Shown: piece by piece, positions 45,001 to 53,920 of the stretch
Position numbering within the stretch: the stretch's first letter is position 1
Layout of the letters: each line of letters starts with the position of its first letter
From: Paraburkholderia monticola
Lineage (GTDB): Bacteria > Pseudomonadota > Gammaproteobacteria > Burkholderiales > Burkholderiaceae
Length of the DNA: 64,000 bases
Assembly (NCBI RefSeq): GCF_001580545.1
Contig: NZ_LRBG01000004.1
Location: 1-64,000, forward strand
Reading direction: 5' to 3'
Made by a program: the position numbers and the translations under genes
The notes under the pieces: model-generated
Told to the model about the DNA's origin: nothing
Databases searched by the model: none
Seen by the model: only the letters and a program-made list of their open reading frames with translations

Positions 45001-45513
45001 TTAGAGCGAAGCCGCCGCGCGCGCCGCCGTGTCGTACAAACCCGACGCGTTGCGCATCAACTGCGCGGCATCGCCGATCTGCTGGTTGGTCAGGCCGCTT
45101 TCCTTCAGTGTGGAGATCAGGCAGCTTTCGCGCACCTCGCGATACTTCAGGCAGAGCTCGCGGCCCGCCTCGGTTGCGGAAAAGAACACTTCCTTGCCGG
45201 TCTTTTCGCTTTTTACGTACCCTCTAGCTACGAGCTTTTTCAACGCGTAAGTCGCGACGTGCGTGTCTTCGATGTTCAGCACGAAGCAGATGTCCGCCAG
45301 TTTCTTGCGACGCTCGCGATGGCTCACGTGGTGCAGCAGCGACACCTCGATCGCGGTCATGTCCTTGTCACCGGCCGCCGACATGCAGCGCACCATCCAG
45401 CGGTTGAACGCATTGCCCGCCATGATCAGCGCGTATTCGAGCTCGGACAGTTCCGCGCTGGTCTCGGAGACGAGATGTTCCGACGAAACGATCTTGGTGG
45501 GATGACGCGTCAT
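45001..45513 (-). CDS. MarR-like winged-helix regulator, probable controller of the pxp operon
   Basis: This is a 170-residue protein with a winged-helix domain at about residues 50-130 (IEVSLLHHVSHRERRKKLADICFVL, VATYALKKLVARGYVKSEKTGKEVFFSATEAG) between helical ends that would form the dimer. It is MarR-like in fold but diverged. It lies divergent from pxpBCA across a 211-bp gap that holds a good promoter for pxpB, so a local regulatory role is likely. The ligand might be 5-oxoproline or a peptide; that is inference. Confidence 0.78.
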   Translation of the reverse strand: MTRHPTKIVSSEHLVSETSAELSELEYALIMAGNAFNRWMVRCMSAAGDKDMTAIEVSLLHHVSHRERRKKLADICFVLNIEDTHVATYALKKLVARGYVKSEKTGKEVFFSATEAGRELCLKYREVRESCLISTLKESGLTNQQIGDAAQLMRNASGLYDTAARAAASL

Positions 45514-45601
45514 GCGAGGTTCCGAGGACGAAAATGGGCTGGAAAAGTGTCGCAAGTGTACGACGATGCCCCGCCGCCGACGAGCCTGGCAAAAACGCTT
45601 A

Positions 45602-45631
45602 TTGGTAAATCGTCGATATTTTATTGATAAT
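45602..45631 (+). promoter_or_regulatory. Putative pxpB promoter
   Basis: TTGGTA (45602-45607) and GATAAT (45626-45631) are 18 bp apart in an A+T-rich island between the divergent regulator and pxpB. This leaves a leader of about 85-90 nt. Confidence 0.5.
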
Positions 45632-45724
45632 GTACGCTCCAAACCTCGCCGACTCCGTGCCGGACTTGCGCCAACGCAGGGCACTGTCCGCCTCATTCTC
45701 CGACTCGATCCGGGCCGCCCTGTC

Positions 45725-46378
45725 ATGAGCCAACCACGAATCTTTCCGCTCGGCGATGCCGCGCTCGTCTGCGAAGCGCCGCCGCCCGCCACGCTGGAGT
45801 GCCAGCAGCGCGTGTGGGCCGCAGCGCTTGCCGCGCGCGACTGGCCGCAGGTGCTCGAAGTCGTGCCTGGCATGAACAATCTGACGCTCGTGTTCGACCC
45901 GCTCGCGACCGACGTCGACGCGCTCGGCGAACAGTTGCTCACGGCCTGGAACGCGGCCGCCCAAACCGCCGCGCCGGGGCGCGAGGTCGCGATTCCGGTG
46001 CAGTACGGCGGCGAATACGGCCCCGATCTGCAGACGGTCGCCGAACACACGGGCCTGAGTGCGCGCGAGGTCATCGAGCGTCATGCGGGCGGCGCCTACG
46101 TGGTGTTCTTTCTCGGCTTCCAGCCCGGCTTCGCTTATATGGGCGGGCTCGACGGCGCGCTGCACACGCCGCGCCGCGCGTCGCCGCGGCTCGAGGTGCC
46201 GGCGGGCTCGGTCGGTATCGGCGGCGAGCAGACCGGCATCTATCCGGCGGTGTCGCCGGGCGGCTGGCAGCTGATCGGCCGCACCGAGGTGCCGCTGTTC
46301 GATCCGGCGCGCCGGCCGCCCACGCTGCTGCAACCCGGCGACCGGGTGCGCTTCACGATCGCGGGGATGCACGCATGA
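45725..46378 (+). CDS. pxpB: 5-Oxoprolinase subunit PxpB
   Basis: This is a 217-residue subunit of the prokaryotic ATP-dependent 5-oxoprolinase, which opens pyroglutamate to glutamate. It matches the PxpB (KipI) family: PLGDAALVCE at the N-terminus, LEVVPGMNNLTLVFDP, FFLGFQPGFAYMGGL and PAGSVGIGGEQTGIYP in the cyclophilin-like C-terminal domain. It overlaps pxpC by 4 bp (ATGA). First gene of the operon. Confidence 0.93.
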   Translation: MSQPRIFPLGDAALVCEAPPPATLECQQRVWAAALAARDWPQVLEVVPGMNNLTLVFDPLATDVDALGEQLLTAWNAAAQTAAPGREVAIPVQYGGEYGPDLQTVAEHTGLSAREVIERHAGGAYVVFFLGFQPGFAYMGGLDGALHTPRRASPRLEVPAGSVGIGGEQTGIYPAVSPGGWQLIGRTEVPLFDPARRPPTLLQPGDRVRFTIAGMHA

Positions 46379-47427
46379 TCGACGTGATCCGCGCGGGTCT
46401 TCTGACCACGATCCAGGACCTCGGCCGCCACGGCTACCGGCATCTCGGCGTCGCGATGGGTGGCGCGCTCGACCGGCTGTCGCTCGAAGTCGGCAACCGG
46501 CTGGTCGGCAACCGCCCCGACGCGGCCGGCCTCGAAATCACCTTCGGCCCGACCGTGCTGCGTTTTCTGCGCGCGACGCGCGTCGCGATCACCGGCACCG
46601 AGTTCGGCGCGACGCTCGACGGCAAACCCGTCTACTCATGGTGGAGCCTGCCCGTGCAAGCTGGTCAGGAACTCGTGCTCAACGCGGCGAAGCGCGGCAT
46701 GCGCGGCTATGTCTGCGTGGCGGGCGGCATCGACGTACTGCCGATGCTCGGCTCGCGCAGCACCGACCTCGCCGGCCATTTCGGCGGCCTTGGCGGCCGC
46801 GCGCTGAACGACGGCGATCGTCTGCCGGTCGGCGCGCCGCCGCAGCGCGGCCAGCACGGCTTCACGCCCGAGGCGCCCGAGTTCGGCGTGAAGGCCCCCG
46901 CCTGGTGCAAGTTCGTGCTGGTCCAGGAGCCGCTGCGGCGCGGCCGGCATCCGTCGGGCGTGCCGTGGGCCATACCGATCCGGGTGCTGCGCGGCCCCGA
47001 ATACGACAGCTTCACCGCCGATGCGCAGCAATCGTTCTGGTCCGACGAGTGGCTCGTGACGCCGAACAGCAACCGCATGGGCTTTCGCCTCGCCGGCACG
47101 GAATTGAAACGCACGCACAAGGCCGATCTGCTGTCGCACGCGGTGCTGCCCGGCACGATCCAGGTGCCGCCGAACGGCCAGCCGATCGTGCTGATGAGCG
47201 ATGCGCAGACCACCGGCGGCTATCCGAAGATCGGCGCGGTGATTCAGGCCGATCTGTGGAAGCTCGCGCAGGTGCGCCTGAACGGGGCGGTCCGTTTCAT
47301 CCCGACGACGCCCTACGAAGCGCGTCAGGCTTTGCTGGAAGAACGCACGTATCTGCGGCAGATCGATGCCGCGATCGCGATGCACGAAGAGCGTTGCGCG
47401 CGCCAGGCGGCGCTCGCGGCGCTGTAA
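46375..47427 (+). CDS. pxpC: 5-Oxoprolinase subunit PxpC
   Basis: This is a 350-residue partner of PxpB (KipA/biotin-dependent carboxyltransferase-like fold). Family blocks seen are [65 protein letters not shown] and [13 protein letters not shown]. It works with PxpA and PxpB as one enzyme complex. Its ATG overlaps the pxpB stop, so the subunits are made in step. Confidence 0.93.
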   Translation: MIDVIRAGLLTTIQDLGRHGYRHLGVAMGGALDRLSLEVGNRLVGNRPDAAGLEITFGPTVLRFLRATRVAITGTEFGATLDGKPVYSWWSLPVQAGQELVLNAAKRGMRGYVCVAGGIDVLPMLGSRSTDLAGHFGGLGGRALNDGDRLPVGAPPQRGQHGFTPEAPEFGVKAPAWCKFVLVQEPLRRGRHPSGVPWAIPIRVLRGPEYDSFTADAQQSFWSDEWLVTPNSNRMGFRLAGTELKRTHKADLLSHAVLPGTIQVPPNGQPIVLMSDAQTTGGYPKIGAVIQADLWKLAQVRLNGAVRFIPTTPYEARQALLEERTYLRQIDAAIAMHEERCARQAALAAL

Positions 47428-47443
47428 CACTAAAGGAATCCCC

Positions 47444-48196
47444 ATGGAAATCGATCTGAACGCCGATCTCGGCGAAGGCTGCGGCTCCGACGAGGCGCTG
47501 CTCGACCTCGTGAGCTCCGCCAACATCGCGTGCGGCTGGCATGCGGGCGGCCCCAACGCGATGCGCGACTGCGTGCGCTGGGCGGTGCAGAAAGGCGTGT
47601 CGATCGGCGCGCACCCGAGCTTCAACGATCCCGAGAATTTCGGCCGCAAGGAAATGGATTTGCCGGCCGAAGAGATTTACGCGGGCGTGCTGTACCAGCT
47701 CGGCGCGCTGTCGGCGATCGCGCAGGCCGAGGGCGGGCGCATCGCGCACGTGAAGCCGCATGGCGCGCTCTACAACCAGGCCGCGCGCGACGCGAAGATC
47801 GCCGACGCGATCGTCTCCGCGGTGCACGACTTCGATCCGTCGGTGGCGGTGTTCGCGCTCGCCAACAGCGGGCTCGTGAGCGCCGCGCGCAACGCGGGCC
47901 TGACCGCGATCGAGGAAGTGTTCGCCGACCGCGGCTATCGCGCGGACGGCTCGCTCGTGCCGCGCAAGGAGCCGGGCGCGCTGCTCGACGACGAGGACGA
48001 AGTGCTCGCGCGCACGCTTGCGATGATCCGCGAGCAACGCGTGAAGGCCGTCGACGGTCAATGGGTGCCGCTGAACGCGCAGACCATCTGCCTGCACGGC
48101 GACGGCCCGCATGCGCTGGCATTCGCGCGACGCATCCGCGCCGCGCTCGCCGACGCCGGCATCGGCGTGCATGCGGCGGGCGCCGCACGCGTATGA
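47444..48196 (+). CDS. pxpA: 5-Oxoprolinase subunit PxpA
   Basis: This is a 250-residue LamB/YcsF-family subunit. Signatures are [20 protein letters not shown] at the N-terminus, [58 protein letters not shown] and the C-terminal [12 protein letters not shown]. The conserved Asp and His residues probably form the hydrolytic site. It has an AAAGGAA site before the ATG, 16 bp after pxpC. A hairpin after the gene may separate it from the permease pair. Confidence 0.95.
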   Translation: MEIDLNADLGEGCGSDEALLDLVSSANIACGWHAGGPNAMRDCVRWAVQKGVSIGAHPSFNDPENFGRKEMDLPAEEIYAGVLYQLGALSAIAQAEGGRIAHVKPHGALYNQAARDAKIADAIVSAVHDFDPSVAVFALANSGLVSAARNAGLTAIEEVFADRGYRADGSLVPRKEPGALLDDEDEVLARTLAMIREQRVKAVDGQWVPLNAQTICLHGDGPHALAFARRIRAALADAGIGVHAAGAARV

Positions 48197-48261
48197 GCGT
48201 TCGCATCACCGCCGTCCACACCGCGCGCGTCCAGCCGATCCAGCGCGCGTGACCGATCCAG

Positions 48262-48287
48262 CGCCCCGCTTCCACGCGGGGCGTTTG
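48262..48287 (+). terminator. Hairpin after pxpA (terminator or attenuator)
   Basis: An 8-bp all-G+C stem (CGCCCCGC at 48262-48269 with GCGGGGCG at 48276-48283) is followed by only TTT. It would weaken read-through from pxpBCA to the downstream membrane genes. The rest of the 281-bp gap holds no coding sequence I trust. Confidence 0.6.
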
Positions 48288-48477
48288 CCAGCCGGGGCAT
48301 CGATCGCGATGCCCGCTGCAAACCCACGGCTGCCGACACACGTGCATCCGCGGGGCAGGTAAAGAGAGTTCGACGCGGCCGCAGAGCCGCGGCAGCACGC
48401 CGGCGCATGAAGCCGCATGCTCCGGTTCAGATCAGCCGCCACCCGCGGCGAAGTTGAATAACCTCTTGGAGATCCTG

Positions 48478-49245
48478 ATGCAGACAACTGTCAGTCTATG
48501 GCCGCTCATCGGTGTGGCCGTCATCATCGTCGGCTTTCTGCTGCGCTTCAATCCGATGCTGATCGTGGCCGTCGCCGCGATCGTCACCGGCTTCGCCGCG
48601 CACTTTCCGCCAGACAAAATCCTCGCCTTGATCGGCACCGGCTTCATCAAGACGCGCAACATCCCGCTGATCATCCTGCTGCCGCTCGCGGTGATCGGCC
48701 TGCTCGAACGACACGGCCTGCGCGAGCGCGCTCAGGCGTGGATCAGCGGCATCAAGGCGGCGACCGCCGGGCGGCTGTTGATCGTCTATCTGGCCGTGCG
48801 CGAACTGACCGCCGCGGTCGGCCTGACCGGCCTGGGCGGCCACCCGCAGATGGTGCGTCCGCTGATCGCGCCGATGGCCGAGGGCGCGACCGAGAACCGC
48901 TTCGGCAAGATCGGCGACGCGGTGCGCTTCCGGCTGCGCGCGTTCTCGGCCGCGACCGACAACGTCGGCCTCTTTTTCGGCGAGGACGTCTTCGTCGCGT
49001 TCGGCGCGATCGTGCTGATGACGACCTTCCTGAAGGAAGCCGGCATCGTCGTCGAACCGATCCACGTGGCGGTGTGGGGCATTCCGACCGCGATCAGCGC
49101 GTTCATCGTGCATGGCTTCCGGCTCTGGCTGCTCGACCGCTGGCTCGAACGCGAATTGCGCGGCAACGTGCCGGGTGGCAGTTCGAAGGCGGCAGCGGCA
49201 TCGACGCCCTCTTCGGCCACGCGCGCCACCGGAGACGAAGCATGA
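48478..49245 (+). CDS. DUF969 membrane protein (putative permease subunit)
   Basis: This is a 255-residue inner-membrane protein with about six hydrophobic helices. The DUF969 pattern is seen in LWPLIGVAVIIVGFLLRFNP, LIGTGFIKTRNIPLIILLPL, GLTGLGGHPQMVRPLIAPM and SAATDNVGLFFGEDVF. The cytoplasmic tail is low complexity (Ala/Ser/Thr). The start is ATG 48478 with a GGAG site 7 bp upstream. It overlaps the DUF979 gene by 4 bp. The two are usually found together with 5-oxoprolinase or pyroglutamyl-peptidase genes and are thought to form a transporter; substrate unproven. Confidence 0.87.
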   Translation: MQTTVSLWPLIGVAVIIVGFLLRFNPMLIVAVAAIVTGFAAHFPPDKILALIGTGFIKTRNIPLIILLPLAVIGLLERHGLRERAQAWISGIKAATAGRLLIVYLAVRELTAAVGLTGLGGHPQMVRPLIAPMAEGATENRFGKIGDAVRFRLRAFSAATDNVGLFFGEDVFVAFGAIVLMTTFLKEAGIVVEPIHVAVWGIPTAISAFIVHGFRLWLLDRWLERELRGNVPGGSSKAAAASTPSSATRATGDEA

Positions 49246-50198
49246 CCTTCACGATCACTTACCTGTTCTGGTTGCTCGGCATCGTGATGCTGATCGTCGG
49301 CGGCATGATCATCACCGACCGCGAGCATCCGCGCCGCCTGAGCGCGGGCGGCTTCTGGATTCTGTACGCGCTGATCTTCCTGATCGGCGACCGACTGCCG
49401 CCGGCCGTGGTCGGCGTCGCGGTGATCGCGATGGCGGTGATCGCGGGCTTCGGCGGCGTCACCGCGGGCAAACCGAAGACGCTGTCGCTCGAAGCGCGTC
49501 AGGCGAGCGCCGCGCGTCTGCGCAACAAGCTGTTCGTGCCCGCGCTGACGATTCCGGTCGTCACCGTGATCATCACGCTGGCGGCGAGCCACCTCGTGTT
49601 CGGCGGCGTGCCGCTGATCGAGAAGGCCAACGTCACGCTGATCGGCTTCGGCCTCGGCTGCGTGATCGCGCTCGCGATCGCTTGCGTGATCACGCGCGAC
49701 ACGGTCGGCCAGTCGATGAAGGAAGCGCGCCGTCTCGTCGACGCGCTGTCGTGGGCCGCGGTGCTGCCGCAGATGCTCGGCATGCTCGGCCTCGTGTTCT
49801 CGGACGCGGGCGTCGGCAAGGCGGTCGCGCACGTGACCACGTCGTATATCAGCCTCGACTACCGCTTCGTCGCGGTGGCCGTGTACTGCATCGGCATGGC
49901 GCTGTTCACGATGGTGATGGGCAACGGCTTCGCCGCGTTTCCGGTGATGACGGGCGGGGTCGGCGTGCCGATCCTCGTCGGCGTGTTTCACGGCAACCCC
50001 GCGGTGATGGCCGCGATCGGCATGTTCTCCGGCTACTGCGGCACGCTGATGACGCCGATGGCCGCGAACTTCAACATGGTGCCGGCCGCGCTGCTCGAAT
50101 TACCGGACAAGAACGCGGTGATCAAGGTGCAGATTCCGACAGCGCTGCCGCTGCTGGTGATCAATATCTTTCTGTTGAATTTTCTGATGTTTTTGTAG
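49242..50198 (+). CDS. DUF979 membrane protein (putative permease subunit)
   Basis: This is a 318-residue inner-membrane protein with about nine helices. DUF979 blocks include LFWLLGIVMLIVGGMIITDREHPRR, LPQMLGMLGLVFSDAGVG, MVMGNGFAAFPVMTGGVGVPIL and FSGYCGTLMTPMAANFNMVP. It is coupled to DUF969 by a 4-bp overlap. Together they may take up 5-oxoproline or related compounds for PxpABC; the evidence for that is the neighbourhood only. No pcp peptidase gene follows here, although it often does in related loci. Confidence 0.87.
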   Translation: MTFTITYLFWLLGIVMLIVGGMIITDREHPRRLSAGGFWILYALIFLIGDRLPPAVVGVAVIAMAVIAGFGGVTAGKPKTLSLEARQASAARLRNKLFVPALTIPVVTVIITLAASHLVFGGVPLIEKANVTLIGFGLGCVIALAIACVITRDTVGQSMKEARRLVDALSWAAVLPQMLGMLGLVFSDAGVGKAVAHVTTSYISLDYRFVAVAVYCIGMALFTMVMGNGFAAFPVMTGGVGVPILVGVFHGNPAVMAAIGMFSGYCGTLMTPMAANFNMVPAALLELPDKNAVIKVQIPTALPLLVINIFLLNFLMFL

Positions 50199-50253
50199 CG
50201 GACCGGTTTGCTGTCGTACGGATGAGGCGCCGGCCGTCGTGGGCGGCGTCAAC

Positions 50254-50532
50254 TCAACGGCGATCCATACGACGCAAACCGCTAACAATTGCCCAAGCCG
50301 CAATGGCTAACGCCAGCGACACGACGAAACTGACGACGTACAGCGTTCCGAAGATGATGTCCGAGGTGCTTTCGCCGCCATCCGCACCGAATGCGTTGAA
50401 AAACGGGTCAAAGAACTCATAGCCCTCGCCGCTCGCAAACCATTCAGCCACGCCCGGTACGTGTGCAATCCCCACTCCGACGGGCAGGGTCAGCACCAGT
50501 GCGATCAGGATGCAAATCAATATGGTTTTCAA
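50254..50532 (-). CDS. Two-helix membrane protein, probable immunity to the DUF2778 effector
   Basis: This is a 92-residue protein with a hydrophobic segment at residues 3-22 and another at about 62-84. They enclose an acidic loop (residues 23-60, GEGYEFFDPFFNAFGADGGES) that should face the periplasm, and the C-terminus is basic. The start is a TTG sharing its TG with the TGA stop of the effector gene (TTGA overlap), with a strong GGAGGTG site. The position directly behind a predicted periplasm-acting effector is the classic place for an immunity gene. I recognise no family. By-eye G+C is near 55%. Confidence 0.68.
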   Translation of the reverse strand: MKTILICILIALVLTLPVGVGIAHVPGVAEWFASGEGYEFFDPFFNAFGADGGESTSDIIFGTLYVVSFVVSLALAIAAWAIVSGLRRMDRR

Positions 50533-51011
50533 CGCACCTCCACCGTGCCGTAGTATCGCGTCACTGTTCCAGGGATAAATGCAGGCGGTTGTGTTTTCAA
50601 ATATGAGCGCAGCGCCTTGAACTGCTCACGGGACGAAAGGGTAATACAGCCGTCACTTTCCCCATACCGCCCAACCGGATGTAAGCGAAAGTTGCTACGC
50701 CGCACGCCGTCTATCAACGTCCAGTCATCAATGGCGCCATCATCGCGATACAAAGCAAACCACTCCGCGCGATGTGTGTCCGCCCCGAGGTCCTTGACTC
50801 CATCCCAGAGCCAGCCGAGATGCCCTCCACTTTCGCGATCGACGATGTAATACATACCTTTGGGAATGGCGCCCGCGTTTGCCACATTCGTGGAATCTGG
50901 ACTATTGATATGCCGCCCGTTGCCCGAAAACGCGGTAACGCTGCCGAAACCCGCGCAAACCAGCGTCGAGGTTGAGCGTCGATTCAATGTGAACGTGCAG
51001 GACGCCGGCAT
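50529..51011 (-). CDS. DUF2778 (Tlde1-like) peptidoglycan-targeting type VI effector
   Basis: This is a 160-residue protein with no signal peptide. It has the DUF2778/L,D-transpeptidase-related core: FSGNG near residue 28, GAIPKGMYYIVDRESGG (48-64) and the catalytic motif HPVGRYGESDGCITL with His111 and Cys122. In Salmonella the related Tlde1 is delivered by type VI secretion and damages peptidoglycan tetrapeptide stems in the periplasm. The gene starts 4 bp after hcp and overlaps the putative immunity gene. Lack of a Sec signal fits delivery by the adjacent Hcp. Confidence 0.8.
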   Translation of the reverse strand: MPASCTFTLNRRSTSTLVCAGFGSVTAFSGNGRHINSPDSTNVANAGAIPKGMYYIVDRESGGHLGWLWDGVKDLGADTHRAEWFALYRDDGAIDDWTLIDGVRRSNFRLHPVGRYGESDGCITLSSREQFKALRSYLKTQPPAFIPGTVTRYYGTVEVR

Positions 51012-51015
51012 CTCG

Positions 51016-51492
51016 CTAGCCTTGTCTATTTGCCCTGACGTCGATGAGCGCGGTGATGGTGCCGCCGCTTCCGCCCAGGTTGTTCTGCAAAACGTACTCG
51101 TGCTTCATGCGTGCAAACGACAGACGCACCTGCTCGTGGCAACAATGGCCACCGCCAACGGGTTCAACGTAAGAAACGATGACATCGTATATGGTGATTC
51201 GAGCGTACTCGTGAGGAACCCCTCCGGCTCTTCGCATGGTGAGCTTCGCTTCGGAAATATGCTCGCCGGAGAAGCAATATCTAGCCAGATTTGGACTCGC
51301 CCGGTCCATCAGATGAGTAAACTCAAGGTCGGAGACAGACGCTTTTGGAATACCACCGCTTGAGCCTGAGAGCATCGCCGAGGGCTGTGCAACCTGCCAC
51401 CGCCATCCGATTACATCGATCTCGTTGAGATGAGCCGAGTCCTGCGATTCGCCATCGATACCGTTGATCTTGATAAAGATATCCTGCGCCAT
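51016..51492 (-). CDS. hcp: Hcp-family type VI secretion tube protein
   Basis: This is a 158-residue Hcp. The N-terminal MAQDIFIKINGIDGESQD and the middle LEFTHLMDRASPNLARYCFSGEHISEAKLTMRRAG are typical of the Hcp family that carries small effectors in the tube. The C-terminus is extended with a Gly-rich GGSGGTITALIDVRA. An AAGGAG site precedes the ATG. No other type VI genes (tssB, tssC, vgrG, clpV) are in the window, so this is an orphan hcp-effector cassette that must use a secretion machine encoded elsewhere. Base composition is lower in G+C than its neighbours. Confidence 0.88.
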   Translation of the reverse strand: MAQDIFIKINGIDGESQDSAHLNEIDVIGWRWQVAQPSAMLSGSSGGIPKASVSDLEFTHLMDRASPNLARYCFSGEHISEAKLTMRRAGGVPHEYARITIYDVIVSYVEPVGGGHCCHEQVRLSFARMKHEYVLQNNLGGSGGTITALIDVRANRQG

Positions 51493-51681
51493 CCTCGCAT
51501 CTCCTTCCCGTTAATCGCTCGACGAATAATCCCGACGAAGCTAACAGACTGGGGATGAAACACGACTAGGAGCTCTCCGAGAAATGCGAGACGCGGGGCG
51601 TCAACTGTCATGCCATTGGCAAAACATCGGCAGCGAAGCACGAACCCGCACTCGCCGCGAAGGCTCGAGCTTCAACCCGCC

Positions 51682-52908
51682 TCAACCCGCCTCGACGATG
51701 AAGCCGTGCTGCCGCAACAGCTGCAGCACGCCTTTCGGTCCACCGAGGTGCAATGCACCGATCGCGACGAACACCGGTTTGTTCGGCGCCGCGAGCTGCA
51801 GCATCCTTGTAGTGAAGCGGCGATTACGCTCGTAGACGATCCGGTTATCGATCGAATTGGAGACACGCTGGTCGCGCGCGAGCTTCTCCGATTTCGCGGC
51901 CTGCCACGCGGCGATCGCATCGGCATCGCCGACCTGCCACAGTCGATGCAACGTACGCACGTCCTCGACGTTCTGCGCGGGCGTCTGCACCAGATCCTGC
52001 GCGAGCATCTCGCGCTGCTGCGCGGCCGACAACCCGGTGAACGCGCGCATCTGCTGCGCGAGCGTTTCGAGCCCGACGATCTTGCCGCGCGTCTTCAGAT
52101 ACACGTTCTGCAATTGCGCTTCGGTGCCGTACTCGGTTTGCAGACCCGCCGATAACGAGTCGTAGGTCTCGACCACCAGCGACGCAAGCCACGGCCGCAT
52201 TTTCTTGATCGCGTCGAGCGCGGCCGGATTGCCGCGCAGCCGCAACGCGAGCTTGTGCCACAGCGGCTCGGGCAATGCAGCCGGCAGGCAGTCGTGCTTG
52301 CACACCCCGTACTTCGACACATCGTCCTGCGACACCAGCAGTTCATCCGGCGACAGTTCGAGCGCGAGCGTCGGCGACGCGGCGAGCGCCGCGAGGATCG
52401 GCGCGCGGAACGGCTGTCCCGCCGGATAGTCGACGGGATCGCCGACGTGCAGCGTGCCGAGCACGTAGATGGTGACGTTGCCGCGCGTCGCGACATAGAA
52501 AGGCATGCGCGCCGGTTGCTGGCGCACCGGTCCGCTCGCCGTGGTGCCTGGCACCGGCGGCGGCGCAATCGAAGGCGGTGGGGTAGCGGGCACCGTGACG
52601 GACGGCCGACCCGCCTGGCCCGGCGCATTGGCCGCCGCCCCGGCGGCGTGAGCGATGCCGGGTACGGTCGCGCTCATCGTCAACGCGCAGGCTGCATGAA
52701 AAAAAGCGGTAAAGGAGGCGCGACGCAAGACGGAGAAAAAAGCCCGCGCGAGCGCCTGAAACACCATACCGGCGAAGCTGCCGGCAAACGCGCCGCGGAG
52801 CGCGGCGCCTTCCAGCGCACGCGCTCCGCAGCGCCGCGCGAAGGCGGCGAGGTAACCGCCCTCACACAAGCGGCGCGCAAGACGACGCGCCGCCACCGCA
52901 TCAGGCAT
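51682..52908 (-). CDS. TraB/GumN-family protein
   Basis: This is a 408-residue protein. Core family features are VTIYVLGTLHVGDP (GxxH motif) near residue 152, ALELSPDELLV, and the C-terminal FVAIGALHLGGPKGVLQLL with a second GALH. A hydrophobic signal-like stretch occurs at about residues 65-90 (FHAACALTMSATVPGIAHA), followed by a Pro-rich linker. I start at ATG 52908, which overlaps the end of dppF by 8 bp and has GAGGTGGGGG upstream; a start at 52767, just before the signal-like stretch, is a real alternative. Members are putative metalloproteases or erythromycin-esterase-like; function unknown. Confidence 0.78.
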   Translation of the reverse strand: MPDAVAARRLARRLCEGGYLAAFARRCGARALEGAALRGAFAGSFAGMVFQALARAFFSVLRRASFTAFFHAACALTMSATVPGIAHAAGAAANAPGQAGRPSVTVPATPPPSIAPPPVPGTTASGPVRQQPARMPFYVATRGNVTIYVLGTLHVGDPVDYPAGQPFRAPILAALAASPTLALELSPDELLVSQDDVSKYGVCKHDCLPAALPEPLWHKLALRLRGNPAALDAIKKMRPWLASLVVETYDSLSAGLQTEYGTEAQLQNVYLKTRGKIVGLETLAQQMRAFTGLSAAQQREMLAQDLVQTPAQNVEDVRTLHRLWQVGDADAIAAWQAAKSEKLARDQRVSNSIDNRIVYERNRRFTTRMLQLAAPNKPVFVAIGALHLGGPKGVLQLLRQHGFIVEAG

Positions 52909-53920
52909 CCACGTCCCCCACCTCTTCGGCGCGGTGACACGAGACGAGGCGCCCATCCACTTCACGCAGCTTCGGCTCCTCGCTGCGGCAGCGGTCGATC
53001 GCGTACGGGCAGCGCTGATGGAACGTGCAGCCCGATGGCGGATTCAGCGGCGAGGGCATTTCGCCTTGCAGCTTGATCTTGATCGTGCGGTCCGCCTCGA
53101 AGATCGACGGAGTCGCCGACATCAGCGCGCGCGTGTACGGATGGCGCGGCTTCGAGAAGATGCGCTGCTTGTCGCCCAGCTCCGCGACGCCGCCGAAGTA
53201 CATGACCATCACGTCGTCGGCGATGTGCTCGACCACCGACAGGTTGTGCGAGATGAACACGTAGCTCGTCTTGAACTCGTCCTGCAGGTCCATGAACAGG
53301 TTCAGGATCTGCGCCTGAATCGACACGTCGAGCGCGGACACCGGTTCGTCGGCGACCACGATCTGCGGATCGAGGATCATCGCGCGCGCGATCGCGACGC
53401 GCTGACGCTGGCCGCCGGAGAACATGTGCGGATAGCGCTTCGCGTGCTCGGGCCGCAGGCCGACCGTGCGCATCATCTGCGCGATGCGTTCGGCGCGCTC
53501 GGTCGCGCTCATCTGCGTGTTGATCGCGAGCGGCTCGCCGAGCGTCTGCTCGACGGTCTTGCGCGGATTGAGCGACGCAAACGGGTTCTGGAACACCATC
53601 TGCACGCGCCGCCTGAGCGCCGCGATCTTCTCGTGATTCGCGCCGGCCACGTCCTCGCCGTCGATCAGCAGGCGGCCCGCGCTCGGCGTTTCGATCATCG
53701 TCAGCTGACGCGCGAGCGTCGACTTGCCGCAGCCGGACTCGCCGACCACCGCCAGCGTCTTGCCGCGTTCGAGCGCGAACGACACGCCGTTCAGCGCCTT
53801 CACCGTGCCGTGCGCGAACATGCCGCGCTTGACCGTGTAGTAGCGCGCGAGCTGGTCGGCGACGAGCACGTGATCGCCCGCATGGCCCGACTGGCGCCGC
53901 GTTTCGAGTACTGCGTTCAT
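52901..53920 (-). CDS. dppF: Dipeptide/oligopeptide ABC transporter ATP-binding protein DppF
   Basis: This is a 339-residue ATPase. Walker A is [10 protein letters not shown] (residues about 60-69), the Q-loop is [13 protein letters not shown], the signature is [15 protein letters not shown], Walker B is [12 protein letters not shown] and the switch His lies in FISHNLSV. The C-terminal oligopeptide-type extension has the Cys-rich [15 protein letters not shown] that can bind an Fe-S cluster or metal. It overlaps dppD by 4 bp (ATGA). It pairs with DppD under the DppBC channel. Confidence 0.94.
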   Translation of the reverse strand: MNAVLETRRQSGHAGDHVLVADQLARYYTVKRGMFAHGTVKALNGVSFALERGKTLAVVGESGCGKSTLARQLTMIETPSAGRLLIDGEDVAGANHEKIAALRRRVQMVFQNPFASLNPRKTVEQTLGEPLAINTQMSATERAERIAQMMRTVGLRPEHAKRYPHMFSGGQRQRVAIARAMILDPQIVVADEPVSALDVSIQAQILNLFMDLQDEFKTSYVFISHNLSVVEHIADDVMVMYFGGVAELGDKQRIFSKPRHPYTRALMSATPSIFEADRTIKIKLQGEMPSPLNPPSGCTFHQRCPYAIDRCRSEEPKLREVDGRLVSCHRAEEVGDVDA

